Shown here: positions 23,237 to 32,364 of the stretch, one piece after another | Numbering within the stretch: position 1 is the stretch's first letter | Layout: each line of letters begins with the position of its first letter | Source: Arthrobacter sp. ISL-85 | Lineage (GTDB): Bacteria > Actinomycetota > Actinomycetes > Actinomycetales > Micrococcaceae | Length of the DNA: 36,988 nt | NCBI RefSeq assembly: GCF_018613675.1 | Contig: NZ_JAGGPQ010000036.1 | Span: forward strand, 1-36,988 | Direction: 5' to 3' | Made by a program: the position numbers and the translations under genes | Notes under the pieces: model-generated | Databases searched by the model: none | The model's input: only the letters and a program-made list of their open reading frames with translations | What the model was told of the DNA's origin: nothing

Positions 23237-24607
23237 ATGCCACATCCGGCGGATCAGAATGCAGGCGCCCCAGCAGAGGATGCAGGGCAGCCGCAGCTGC
23301 GCCGACGCCGCGACCTTCGTCGTGCCGACGGCTCAGTTCAGGATGCCTGGACAGGAACCATGCCAGCCGTTACACCCGATATGTCCAGTTCCAACGACGC
23401 CGGTAAGCCGGCAACGCGCCGATCCTCCTGGGCGGAGGCGGCAGCTGCAGCCGACGCCACCAAGCCGTCCCGTGCACCGTCGCCCGCTCCGCCCGCACAC
23501 CAGCCGGTCAGTCCTCCAGTCCCCGCACCTTCCCCAGCGCCCATCGCCTCCGCGCCCGCATCAGTGCCGGATGACCGCGCCGCTGAGCCTGCGCCGAAAG
23601 CGGCCACGCCGCCGTCGGCAGCCCCTGCTTTCCGTCGCAGCCGGCCCACCGTCGCCGACGAAATCACCGAAAGTCCCATGCCGGACTTCATCAGTTCGCC
23701 CGGCCTGTTCGTCAAGGAGCAGAAGCCTCGTCCCCGGGGTGGCATCCGCGGTGCACTGTACAACCTGACCGGGGGCGCATGGAACCTGGGTCCCGGACCC
23801 AAACAGCGGCAGGAGGACGAGTTGGCCCGTCGGATCTCCCGCCAGCTACAGGGCAGTTACAACACGGCGATCCTCAGTCTCAAGGGCGGGATCGGCAAGA
23901 CCTCCACCACGGTTGGTGTGGGCCTTACTCTCGCTGAGCACCGCGGCGATGCGCCCTGCGCCATCGACGCCAACCCGGACTCCGGCGACTTGGTGGAACG
24001 CGCCCTGGGCGAGGGTATCTACCAGCAGGCCAGCCCGCGGACCATTACGGATCTGCTGGAAAACATCGAGTCCATCGACTCCCTGACGTCGTTGGCCCGG
24101 TACATGCACCACGCCGGCCGGTTGCACCTGATCGCGGGCGAGCAGGATCCCGAGGTCTCGGACTCCCTGACCGCGGAGGAGTACCTTCGAATCCGTAAGC
24201 TCATTTCCAGCTACTACTCCGTGGCGCTCACTGACTGCGGCACCGGCGTGACCCACAACGCGATGAGCGGCATCCTGCAGTCGGCCGACAACCTGGTGAT
24301 CGCCGCAGGCTATGCCGTGTCCGGTGCCAAGCGCGCCCGGAGCACCCTGCACTGGCTGGCCAGCCACGGCTACGAGGAGCTGGCCCGTAATGCCATTGTG
24401 GTCATAACGGACAAGGACGAGGTGTCCTCCCGCGTGGACAAGGACGCGATCGAGGAGCACCTGTCCGGGATCTGCCGGGAACTCATCGCGGTTCCGCACG
24501 ACCGCGGCGTGGCCGACGGCGACCTTGTGACCCTTGATGTGCTCAAGCCCGAGACCCGGCGCGCGTACAAGGAGATTGCCGCCGCGATTGTGGACGGGTA
24601 CCGGTAG
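23237..24607 (+). CDS. MinD/ParA-like ATPase with Pro/Ala-rich N-terminal tail (EspI-like)
   Basis: This 456-residue protein has a long low-complexity N-terminus (about 1-160) rich in Pro, Ala and Ser. The ATPase domain starts near 205: deviant Walker A KGGIGKTS (216-223) and AIDANPDSGDL (242-252) are clear, and LTDCGTGVTHNAM later fills the Walker B position. Architecture and motifs resemble EspI-type ATPases found with mycobacterial type VII secretion (ESX), as well as MinD/ParA proteins. No other ESX component is visible here, so a secretion role is only a possibility. A GGGGGGAC ribosome site precedes the ATG. It follows two small membrane-protein genes and is probably their partner. Confidence 0.8.
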   Translation: MPHPADQNAGAPAEDAGQPQLRRRRDLRRADGSVQDAWTGTMPAVTPDMSSSNDAGKPATRRSSWAEAAAAADATKPSRAPSPAPPAHQPVSPPVPAPSPAPIASAPASVPDDRAAEPAPKAATPPSAAPAFRRSRPTVADEITESPMPDFISSPGLFVKEQKPRPRGGIRGALYNLTGGAWNLGPGPKQRQEDELARRISRQLQGSYNTAILSLKGGIGKTSTTVGVGLTLAEHRGDAPCAIDANPDSGDLVERALGEGIYQQASPRTITDLLENIESIDSLTSLARYMHHAGRLHLIAGEQDPEVSDSLTAEEYLRIRKLISSYYSVALTDCGTGVTHNAMSGILQSADNLVIAAGYAVSGAKRARSTLHWLASHGYEELARNAIVVITDKDEVSSRVDKDAIEEHLSGICRELIAVPHDRGVADGDLVTLDVLKPETRRAYKEIAAAIVDGYR

Positions 24608-25209
24608 GACTCGGGCACCTTGACCGCCGGGAGCGTACCCGCTCCATTCGCAGGGGACCTAAACCCACGTAGGCGAACAATCCGGGCCTCGGGCTGGCCA
24701 AGTCTTTGCGGCGCGTGTATGTTCTAATGAACTTGCTGAACACGGTCCCGCAGTTTTTTGGGGGAGTGCCGCTTACTCGCTTGAGGAAGAATTTCGGAAT
24801 GAGCCGGGGTTTCTCATCGTAGTTGCTGCCTGCGTGACTCGCCCTTCTGCCTATGGTGCCGGCCCTCGAGTGCCATGGTGCTCCGTCAGCGAAGTGTCGA
24901 CGCAATCCGCGGTTCATCCGCGGGTTCTAGCAGAACCGTTGCTGGGCCACGACTCCCCGTGGCGGGGTCCGCCCCTTGTGCTGCCGCTTCAAACGGAGAG
25001 CCTCGCTCCGAGGGCACTGCTCTACTGCCGGGGGCGAACGCCCTTCTCGCACAGCGTTGAGGGCTGCGCACTGCGCAGAAGAGTCTGCAACCTCCTCGCG
25101 GGAGAGGTCGCCACCTTGCTAGCGGACTCTGCTTAGCCGCCCGACGCCAGTTCCGCTCTTGTACTTCGCCTCCAGGTTCTTGATAACCCTGCGCATCATT
25201 GGCCAAAGT
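24608..25209. other. Gene-poor stretch before the ISL3-type element
   Basis: About 600 bases in which I see no convincing gene. An open frame at 24834-25136 has no family resemblance and no ribosome site. Several short GC-rich hairpins are present (for example around 25068-25110), but none is followed by a T-tract. The right end is cut by the insertion sequence. Confidence 0.4.
25202..25209. repeat. Target-site duplication, left copy (ISL3-type element)
   Basis: GCCAAAGT directly abuts the left inverted repeat and is repeated exactly after the right one (26617-26624). Eight bases is the normal duplication length of ISL3-family elements. Confidence 0.85.
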
Positions 25210-26616
25210 GGCTCTTCGCGGTTCATGGGGAATGGATCCCTGGGATGAGCGTCATGCCGCCGTCCGGACGGCGCTTCTCAAGAGAATAACTGACTTGTAG
25301 TTAACGGCATTGCGGTAGCCACGGGCAGTTCGCTTGATGTTCTTGATTGCCGTGTTGTTGGCCTCGACCTTTCCGGTTGTGGCGCCGGTGATGATCAGTT
25401 CTTCAATCTCTTTCCACCACGTGCAGACAGTGCGGTAGAGCCTGTTGGTTTCGGGTCGTGCGGCTGCCTTGACCAGTTCCTCAAGTACCTTCTTGGCTTC
25501 TACGGCGTCTTCCAGTGAGCCGGTACCGCAGCAGGGTCCCGGAGTTGTTCCTTGACCTTCCAGACTGCTTGGAGGGTGCCGGTGGGATCGTCGAGGGTGA
25601 AGACTTCCTCGAGTCGGAGGGCGGCCTTGCTGCTGAGATTGTTGTCGATGGCTCGGCCGCGGCGTCCCTTGACCTGCTGTGACAGGTTCTGCCGGGTCTC
25701 CGACATCGTCTGGTTGGCCAGCGAGATGAGGTGGAAATGGTCAACGGCGACAGCTGTGCGCGGAAGCCACATCCGCAACGCTTTCCGGAACGCCGCCGAG
25801 GGGTCGATCGCGACGACTTGCACCGCCAGCCGCCACTCTAGCGGGCCGGACGAACAACCATTCCCCGATGCCCTGGTAATCCCGGCCGTCCACGACACCG
25901 AGGACCTGTCCGGTGTCCAGATCCACGATGGCCGTCATCCACGGCACGAACCGGGTCCACACCTTCGCTCCCGGGTCCTGAAAGTACCCGCACGGACAGG
26001 AACCGGTGCTCATCGATGCCCAGCATCCGCGGGTTGAGCTTGTCCACGTCAGACAGGTGCAGCAGCCACGCCTCGGTCACCGCGGAACGGACCATCCACC
26101 AGGACACGGCGAAGCTGAGGGCCGTTTCCGATACGGCCCGACCGGAGCGGATGACCGCATCCACGAGCTGGTCCCGAAGCCTCCTCGTGGACCGGGCACG
26201 ATGCGGAACCTGGGGCGTGGATTCAAAGAACGACAGCCGGTCGCATGCCGGTTCTTCGCAGTACCAGCGGTACTTGGACCACAACACCTCCACCGGACCG
26301 GCGACAGGAATATCCCTCAGCCGCTGGAGCCGGCGTTCCTTCCGCCGAGAGGCGATGACACCACAGCTCGGACAACCAGGTGGCTGGTCGGTTTCGACGA
26401 TGACCTGCCGCCGGCCGGCTGTGACGGAGGTGGACATAACGCGGTAGTCGGGCAGGTTGAAGGGGATGGTGGCAGCGTCGGTTGCGACCCCGGTAGGCCC
26501 GATTAAGGCTCGTGGTCCTGTTCCAGGTTGAATGCTTAGACACACTCATCCCAGCAGGGCCACGGCCCCCTTGTCTTCAACGACACGAACTCAATTCCCA
26601 CCAACCGCGAAGAGCC
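25210..26616 (-). mobile_element. ISL3-family insertion sequence, complete ends, transposase broken
   Basis: The element is 1407 bp. Its ends share the 14-base perfect inverted repeat GGCTCTTCGCGGTT (25210-25223 and the complement of 26603-26616), continued by weaker matches. An exact 8-bp target duplication flanks it. GGCTCTT is a typical ISL3 terminus and the length is normal for the family. The single transposase gene runs on the minus strand and is disrupted by several frame changes, so the copy cannot move by itself. Confidence 0.9.
25252..26545 (-). pseudogene. ISL3-family transposase, several frameshifts
   Basis: The parts of an ISL3 transposase are read in order from three frames. 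The N-terminal zinc-finger-like start (CPSCGVIASRRKERR, then WYCEEPACDRLSF) and the first DDE block (MLGIDEHRF) are in one frame. Then come WTRFVPWMTAIVDLDTGQVLGVVDGRD, and VAIDPSAAFRKALR with VDHFHLISLANQ. The C-terminal NNTAIKNIKRTARGYRN block lies in yet another frame, ending at a TGA at 25252-25254. Frame changes lie near 25986, 25845 and 25515-25545; the last stretch appears to contain two one-base insertions. Several look like extra bases in short homopolymers, so sequencing error cannot be excluded. Confidence 0.85.
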
Positions 26617-26624
26617 GCCAAAGT
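26617..26624. repeat. Target-site duplication, right copy (ISL3-type element)
   Basis: GCCAAAGT follows the right inverted repeat and matches 25202-25209 exactly. Confidence 0.85.
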
Positions 26625-26666
26625 CGACCAACGGCAGTGAACGCAGAGCGAGCCCCAGACAGCCAG

Positions 26667-27677
26667 TCAGTTCTGCTCGGAGCTTTGCTCCGTCGTCTTA
26701 GGTGCGGAATCGCGCACCCGTATCACGGGGGCCTTGAACAGCCACGGGATGCCACGGAGTGCTAGCCAGGTGAGAAGGCACACGAGTACAGTGGCGCCGC
26801 AAACAATGACGGGAAGCAGCCATACAAGAGAGTCCGCTGGTCCGGAGAGACCTTTCATCGTCCAGGAGATTCCGCTGAGCGCGATTGGGTGGATCAAGAA
26901 AACTGGCAAGGTGTTTCGCCCGAGGTAGGAGAGTGGCCTGGCTAATGTCGCAGAATTACCAGCCCACTTGGACGCGATCAGCAACAGTGGAAGCGCGATC
27001 AACGGAGTGAGGGCATAGGCAAAATTGCTTGCGCCTGGAAGGATTTTTCCAAGCAAACATAAGGTAGCGCCGGCTCCGATTAATGCCGCGACATGTGATA
27101 GCCGGACCTTGTCAACAAAACGGAAGATCTGGTCACGGGCATGGCATCCGAGTAGGAAGAAGACGAAAAAGTGTGGGGTGTGCGAAAGACCCCAGCCTTC
27201 GAAAGGAAACCAAACAGCAAAAGGAAAAGCCACAATCGCTGCACCAAGCAATACCACCAAGGTATTCACGGGCATCAGTATTTTTGTGAGAACCATGTAC
27301 ACGCTCAGGGCAGCCAAATACCAGAGGATCGTTTGGAGCGAAAAAGAAGCCCATAACGTTGCACCCAGGACTCCGCCTGTTGCTACTTGTACCGCCGCGA
27401 AGATCAATGACCACAGGAGAAACAGGTACGCTATCGGCCATACCCTCGTGGCAACGAACGCCCCAAGAGGCAGCGCAAGGCTCTTGCCCATAAACAACCC
27501 AGAGACCAGGAAGAAGAGCGGCATGATAAATGTGAACAGGCCAATATCGACCAGTGTCCAAACTTCTCCAGCCTGAGTCGCGGGGGAGGAAAGGGCGCCG
27601 GTATGGAAGAGAACCACCGATAAGATCGACACCCCCTTAGCAACGTCGGGCCAAGTCTCGCGGGTCTTCTGTTTCAT
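26667..27677 (-). CDS. Membrane acyltransferase, acyltransferase family 3
   Basis: This 336-residue protein has about ten membrane segments and the N-terminal signature of the family: TWPDVAKGVSILSVVLFHTGA, with the probable catalytic His at residue 25, followed by a membrane segment with PLFFLVSGLFMG. The family O-acetylates or otherwise acylates envelope glycans, and short members resemble fucose/rhamnose O-acetyltransferases. I choose the ATG at 27677, close to the usual family start; a GTG at 27728 in the same frame would add 17 residues. Neither has a good ribosome site. The gene ends 43 bases from the ISL3 target duplication. Confidence 0.82.
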   Translation of the reverse strand: MKQKTRETWPDVAKGVSILSVVLFHTGALSSPATQAGEVWTLVDIGLFTFIMPLFFLVSGLFMGKSLALPLGAFVATRVWPIAYLFLLWSLIFAAVQVATGGVLGATLWASFSLQTILWYLAALSVYMVLTKILMPVNTLVVLLGAAIVAFPFAVWFPFEGWGLSHTPHFFVFFLLGCHARDQIFRFVDKVRLSHVAALIGAGATLCLLGKILPGASNFAYALTPLIALPLLLIASKWAGNSATLARPLSYLGRNTLPVFLIHPIALSGISWTMKGLSGPADSLVWLLPVIVCGATVLVCLLTWLALRGIPWLFKAPVIRVRDSAPKTTEQSSEQN

Positions 27678-27728
27678 ACATCTGTCGGCTATTTCGGGAG
27701 GGGTGTTTATTGGCGTCTTTTTCGGCAC

Positions 27729-28045
27729 GAGAGCAACAATACCTGTCGGCTCCGGCTAAAGAACCGTAAGCTGACGACAGTTCATCCCCTGTTTAGGCCT
27801 CGGCGGCGTAGGGTGGATGGCAGACGTCTCTACACACTAGTATTTCGCTTCGTCCCTTGCTCGGTCGCTAATAGGGCTTGTGCCAACGGAGGTTGTGCCG
27901 TACCGCGCGGCCCCAGTCTCGTCACTGCTTTGGTACTTGTGAGGACGACTGCCCGGGGTCAAAGCTGCTAGCCCGTCTGCTGCCCGGGTGACGCGCCGGG
28001 GTATAGTGGAGCCCAGCCGACAGTAGCTCAAGCCGGGGGCAGCTC
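27729..28045. promoter_or_regulatory. Divergent spacer between two acyltransferase genes
   Basis: No gene is supported in these about 317 bases. On the plus strand TATAGT (28002-28007) is a good -10 match about 40 bases before the ATG at 28046, with no strong -35. A GGGGGC precedes the start codon. A GC-rich stretch near 27980-28000 (CCCGGGTGACGCGCCGGGG) may form a hairpin. Confidence 0.35.
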
Positions 28046-29092
28046 ATGAAGCAGAGCAATTTGCCGTGGATAAACACGGCTCGGGGGCTCGCTATCTTTC
28101 TTGTGGTCCTTCATCATTCGGTTCAATGGGCTGAATCGGCGGGGTATGGATCAGGGGCGTGGCTTCACCTCACGTGGTCGCTGGCCACGATGCGTCTGCC
28201 TCTGTTCTACGCGATCTCTGGGCTGCTTGCCGTTAAGTGGATACACCGTCCTATGCGGGAGGTGCTGACTTTAAAGGTCGCCACGTTGATATGGCTGTAT
28301 TTGCTCTGGCAGCTGTTGACCGTTCTCTCGTATCTTGTAGTTCCCAACGTGAGCACCCCAGGCAAGGGGGACCTCCGGGAGCTCTTGACGGCGTTGGCTA
28401 CGCCTCTGCTCCCGCAAAACTCGCTATGGTTCATTTGGGCGTTGGCGGTTTTCTTTGTGCTCTGCAAGCTGCTCTACGGGCGGGTGACTCCTTGGGCAGT
28501 CCTTGCGCCGGCCGCTGCTGTTTCGTCATTCTCCATGGCCGGGATGATCCACACCGGAAACCTCGGCTGGGATGGTCTGTTAACCAATTTCGTTTTTTTC
28601 TCTGCTGGGGTCTACGGGGCGGCGTTGATAAAGGGCTTCGCGGAGTGGCTAAATCCTTGGACCGCCGCCGTTATCCTGGCAGGCTGGGTGCTTTGCCTGG
28701 TCCTTCTGCCGACTGCTGACGCTGTTGTGCTGAACCTTGGTACGCGTGCTGTCGGGCTCGCTGCAGGCATCAGCCTGGGCGTGCTGCTCCAAAGCTCCAA
28801 ACATTTGGGTCGCGCAGGCAGTAACACTCTGACTTACTATCTCCCTCACTATATTGTCCTCGGAATACTGGCCTACCTCGCTTCACAATCTGGCCTACCT
28901 GGCGGAACGGCGAATTGGCTCCCGGCGGCTATGTTGATCATCACCGTCCTAATTTGCTTGGCCTTGCGGCTCATAGCTCGTATCCTTCGCTGTGAAGCAT
29001 GGCTTTATGGGCAAGCGCCAGCCAGTCTCACTTCGCGGCTGACACCACATGGCCGACAAGCGAAGATGAGTCCTCGCAGGAAGAGCATTTGA
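28046..29092 (+). CDS. Membrane acyltransferase, acyltransferase family 3
   Basis: This 348-residue integral membrane protein opens with LPWINTARGLAIFLVVLHHSVQW (probable catalytic His 23/24) and MRLPLFYAISGLLAVKWIHRP. Nine or ten membrane segments follow, with LPHYIVLGILAYLAS late in the protein; the tail is basic. Members acylate sugars on envelope polysaccharides or transfer other acyl groups in the membrane. It is transcribed away from the neighbouring acyltransferase gene of the same family at 26667-27677; the two differ clearly in sequence, so they probably have different targets. The substrate is unknown. Confidence 0.84.
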   Translation: MKQSNLPWINTARGLAIFLVVLHHSVQWAESAGYGSGAWLHLTWSLATMRLPLFYAISGLLAVKWIHRPMREVLTLKVATLIWLYLLWQLLTVLSYLVVPNVSTPGKGDLRELLTALATPLLPQNSLWFIWALAVFFVLCKLLYGRVTPWAVLAPAAAVSSFSMAGMIHTGNLGWDGLLTNFVFFSAGVYGAALIKGFAEWLNPWTAAVILAGWVLCLVLLPTADAVVLNLGTRAVGLAAGISLGVLLQSSKHLGRAGSNTLTYYLPHYIVLGILAYLASQSGLPGGTANWLPAAMLIITVLICLALRLIARILRCEAWLYGQAPASLTSRLTPHGRQAKMSPRRKSI

Positions 29093-29629
29093 AACTGCCC
29101 CTGCGTCCATAGCTACTTAACGTAAGACTGCGGCTGCAACCGGTTGTTGGCGTCCTTTACTGGGGCGGCAACTCTATAGGCGGAGGTTGTGCTCCTCGAA
29201 GGAAGGCGCCGCCGCTAAAGAGGCGAGAGCTCTTGGGATACTTAGTGTTTTGAGCGCCGATGAGGTTTTGTTGTGAAACTGCCAGCGATGGTTTAAAAGT
29301 GACCATTTCGCTGGGCGGATTCCAGCGGTCGATGGGACAGCTAAGCCGAGGTGAGGCCACTCCAGCCGGAAACTCCTGCGGAGTCTGTTCACGACAGCGT
29401 CGATGTTCTGCTCATAACGCTTGAGTTCGCCCTCGATCCTCGTAACGACGCTCTCCTAGGCACGCTCCGCGATCAGGCCCTCTGCCAGAAACCATGACAC
29501 GCCCCATGGCGCAAGCGGCTTGACATTCCCACATCCGCTGCGGTCACTCCGCCGGCACATTAGGGCTTATCCAACATTGGCGTGGACGTGCGCGCGAGCA
29601 GGACCCGGGAGCCCAATGGCCGTGTCGCA
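29093..29629. other. Decayed intergenic stretch with an IS21-like end
   Basis: About 540 bases without a supported gene. The plus-strand bases from 29280 on (TGCCAGCGATGG, then AAAAGTGA and TTTCGC) resemble the left end of the IS21-type element at 34780 in the same order and orientation. Only this end is seen, so it is probably a relic. On the minus strand a short frame (about 29174-29450) reads as a plausible helical peptide without family match. I see no intrinsic terminator after the acyltransferase gene. Confidence 0.4.
29280..29314 (+). repeat. Solo IS21-like terminal sequence
   Basis: The first 24 bases agree at 20 positions with the left end of the complete IS21-type element (34780-34803), including TG at the tip, CAGCGATGG and AAAAGTGA. 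Beyond this the match fades, though TTTCGC recurs. No partner end or transposase remnant could be recognised nearby. Confidence 0.45.
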
Positions 29630-30958
29630 TTAGGGCGTTTCGAGTCTGGTCCTGCCGATTTGGGCAAAGCTACCCGGGGACTGGAAAGGGGATTGACGAA
29701 AATTCAGACCTCCCTGTCTAGGGGCGTCATGGCCCCGCACGGAGCTGGGTTTGTCCAGTTTCACTTCAGCTAGGCACAGCGCAAGCAGCAGCCAGGTCAC
29801 CGGGAAAAACGTAGCGTTCGAAAACAGGCTGCTGACCAGCACGAGGACGAGCGCCTGGCCTGAGATAGTTCGGCAGTAGCGCGCGGCAGTGAATATCAGC
29901 ACTAGCATTAGTGGGACGGCGAGGAATTTCCCGTCTACCCACATGGCTAGCAGCCAGTTGCTTGCGACGTTATTCGGTGACTCGCCGGTGATTATCTGAC
30001 CCCAAACGCCCACCCTTCCGCTTGCGCTTAGTCCATGACCGTATAAGGGTGCCATGTCCGCTAGGCGCATGAGTGCGTCGAACTGGCGGACTCTCGCCTG
30101 TCCGGAGATGTCGTCTTGTTGGACTTGGAACGTGCGGTTCAATCTTACTGTCAGGTCGATAACGAGTTGTGGTAGAAAGACGAAGGCTCCGGCAGTGGCT
30201 AGGGCGAGAACGAGGACGGATCCGCCTCTGCCCTGACCGGCTGACTTTTGCTTACCTCGCCGGCGAATTAGGTACCCTATGACCGCTGTCAAGACGACAG
30301 CCACCCCGAAGCCGATCCAGGCGGCGCGGGCAAATGCCAGGACCAGAGCGGCCGTGTTTGCAGAGACAGCGAAGATGCGCCACCACCTGCCCAAGGGGAG
30401 TCGCCACGCCAGCAGAACGCCAATGCCAGAGAACATGCCCAGCCAATCGGGTTCGGGGTATATACCAATGGGGCGCCCGAGCGTACTGATGGTGGCGTGC
30501 CAGGTTTTGATTGGGACGATGCCAACCACTTGGAGCAGGGCCAAAACGCTGCTAATTGTAGTGACCGCAAGAAGGCCGACGAGCATCTGTTGGCGGTCTA
30601 GAGCGGTTGAGTAAGACATGATGACCATTGCCGTTACTGCAAGCCCTAATAGCTGGAAAACGAGGGTTTCGCTGTTCACCATGTCGCCCAGCAAGCTCGT
30701 CAGCGCCATGAGAGCCACCGGGATAAGCATCCGCCACGCCCGGTTGAATCCTCTGGCATTGAACAGCCCCCGGCTTTGAAGTACCCAGACCAGGGCTGTA
30801 ATGGTGAAGACGTGGACCCTGAAGACCTGAATGGCGACCAGTCCAGCGCTGACGCCGAGCAGGAATGAACCCATTCCTCTGCCGCTTTTGTGGGTTGCGA
30901 GAACCACGACGGCCAGAATCGACATAGCGAGCACCAGTAGGCTTTCAGGAATCCCCAT
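29630..30958 (-). CDS. O-antigen ligase/polymerase-like membrane protein (Wzy-type)
   Basis: This 442-residue protein has about eleven hydrophobic segments and the Wzy_C-type pattern. A long periplasmic loop lies near the middle to C-terminal half (about 280-345: RARVRQFDALMRLADMAPLYGHGLSASGR, with the usual R-x-x-x-x-x-A and G-x-G), and SPNNVASNWLLAMWVDG follows. Such proteins join lipid-linked repeat units or ligate them to an acceptor outside the membrane; with the flippase and BY-kinases it would complete a Wzx/Wzy pathway. The ATG lacks a ribosome site and a -10-like TAAACT lies 8 bases upstream, so a nearly leaderless transcript is possible. The C-terminal tail (about 20 residues) is low in hydrophobicity. 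Confidence 0.82.
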   Translation of the reverse strand: MGIPESLLVLAMSILAVVVLATHKSGRGMGSFLLGVSAGLVAIQVFRVHVFTITALVWVLQSRGLFNARGFNRAWRMLIPVALMALTSLLGDMVNSETLVFQLLGLAVTAMVIMSYSTALDRQQMLVGLLAVTTISSVLALLQVVGIVPIKTWHATISTLGRPIGIYPEPDWLGMFSGIGVLLAWRLPLGRWWRIFAVSANTAALVLAFARAAWIGFGVAVVLTAVIGYLIRRRGKQKSAGQGRGGSVLVLALATAGAFVFLPQLVIDLTVRLNRTFQVQQDDISGQARVRQFDALMRLADMAPLYGHGLSASGRVGVWGQIITGESPNNVASNWLLAMWVDGKFLAVPLMLVLIFTAARYCRTISGQALVLVLVSSLFSNATFFPVTWLLLALCLAEVKLDKPSSVRGHDAPRQGGLNFRQSPFQSPGSFAQIGRTRLETP

Positions 30959-32364
30959 CGGCCTAGTTTATGTTAGGCACACCGCGTCCTGATCACGTTA
31001 CCCCTCCGAGTTGGGAGCGGGCCTGGCGTCGCCTACCAATGTGCGTTCAGCACCCTGAGAGCCTTGCTCTCTGCGGTCGGGTTCGCGTAGCGAATAACCC
31101 AGCCAATTACCGCCCTAGGGCCAAGAACTGGGCTTCGACCTGACAGTCGTTGCCGAGCCGCAGCACAGTGACGAGACCGGCGAAGAAGCTGGCCCTGATT
31201 TCGTAAATCCGCAAGTTAGGGCAGCCTCCGCGCCCGACAGCGGGCAGCAGCATGACGCAGGCGTCCATGCTCCCGGTCAAGCCGCAGAACAGATCATCCA
31301 GGCTGAACGAAACCAGCACTTTGCTATGTGCTCGCAGTCGGTCAAGGTGCACCGCTGTGGACTTCACCGGCAAGCAGCCGTCGTGCTCGTGAAGATCACC
31401 AACAGCGACCACATGAAGAACTTCAACATCCAGCATGGCTCCGGCGGAGCCATGCAGAACAGCTCAAGCTTCGCCGCCCTTGCTGCAACCGACACGTGCA
31501 TGGGCGAAGGCGAGTGGTACTGGATGACACTGCCATCGAAGTCTGTCCCTGGCGGCACCCCTCCGACCCGTACCGCCATCACCGATTTCCAGATCAGCGT
31601 CGGGGACGATAACACCGCCTACCCGGTCACAGTCCACATTCAGGCCCTCGCCGCCGTGTGGACGATCGGCTGCGTCACGTTTAACTTTGACGATGAGTCC
31701 GCCCCGCACTACAACATCCCCCCGGCCAATACTCAGCAAGTACGGGGCCGCCGCCGCTCCTACCCGTGTCGGAAGCCATCGACGCGGCAGGGGGCATGAC
31801 CACTGCGCAGCTTCAGGAACCCAGAACATTCAAGGTTGGACCATCGGCGCGCACTCTGACACCTGGGCGTACCACACCATGCCGCTCGCCAACCAAACCG
31901 CAGATGAACTGGCGAACTTTTGTCCGCGCCAACAGGAAGTGGGTGACCCGCCGTGGCCTGTCCGGCTTCGCTTTCTTCGCCTAACCCCGTCGGACGGACG
32001 ACGACGCTAACCTGAGGGTCGCCCGGCAGTGACCACACGACGGCCAGAACAACCAGCCAGCGGACTAGGGAGACGGTACCTGCCAACGACCCAAACAGGC
32101 TACGCGTCCTGCTGCTCAGTGCATCCACAGCCGTGGCAGCGATGCAGGCCGGGTCAAGGCCCGTAGGGTGACTAAAGCCGTCACGACCGCCATCAGACGA
32201 ACGGCGTCGTACTGCGGCCTATTCCCCCAAGCACCGGGGGGCTTCAGGACGGGACCTCACCTGCACGAGATGCCCCGGCTCAACATCCGAGAGACGCAAA
32301 TCGGCGTTGCATTAAGCGTGCACTAGAATCAGCCGAGATCTTTCAATACATCCCGGGGGAAGCC
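30959..32364. other. 1.4-kb gene-poor region with a decayed coding relic
   Basis: No intact gene is supported. 30959-31118 holds no coding signal on the plus strand; a GGGTT/AACCC hairpin lies near 31079-31100. 31119-31984 looks like a decayed plus-strand gene (separate entry). 31985-32320 has only short frames, with one hydrophobic run on the minus strand. At the right end TAGAAT (32324-32329) is a possible -10 box for the OafA-type gene. Confidence 0.4.
31119..31984 (+). pseudogene. Decayed gene of unknown function
   Basis: From 31119 the plus-strand frame is open to a TGA at 31799 but has no start codon before ATG 31326. The section 31400-31730 has the strong G/C third-position bias of real actinobacterial genes and reads MKNFNIQHGSGGAM, WYWMTLPSKSVPGG and TRTAITDFQISVGDDN. 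Plausible continuations (NIQGWTIGAHSDTWAYHTM, then VRANRKWVTRRGLSGFAFF) lie in other frames further on, up to 31984. This is what a gene with several indels would give. I do not recognise the family. Confidence 0.35.

Noticed and set aside
24834..25136. 100-residue ORF before the ISL3-type element
   Set aside because: No ribosome site and no recognisable motifs, and overlapping frames on both strands are equally open, as is common in GC-rich noncoding DNA.
26006..26506. Plus-strand ORF of 166 residues within the ISL3-type element
   Set aside because: It is the antisense shadow of the transposase gene, whose family motifs are all on the minus strand.
31073..31105. tRNA-like sequence (GGGTTCGCG...)
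   Set aside because: Only a short hairpin is present; no cloverleaf arms, anticodon loop or acceptor stem could be built around it.
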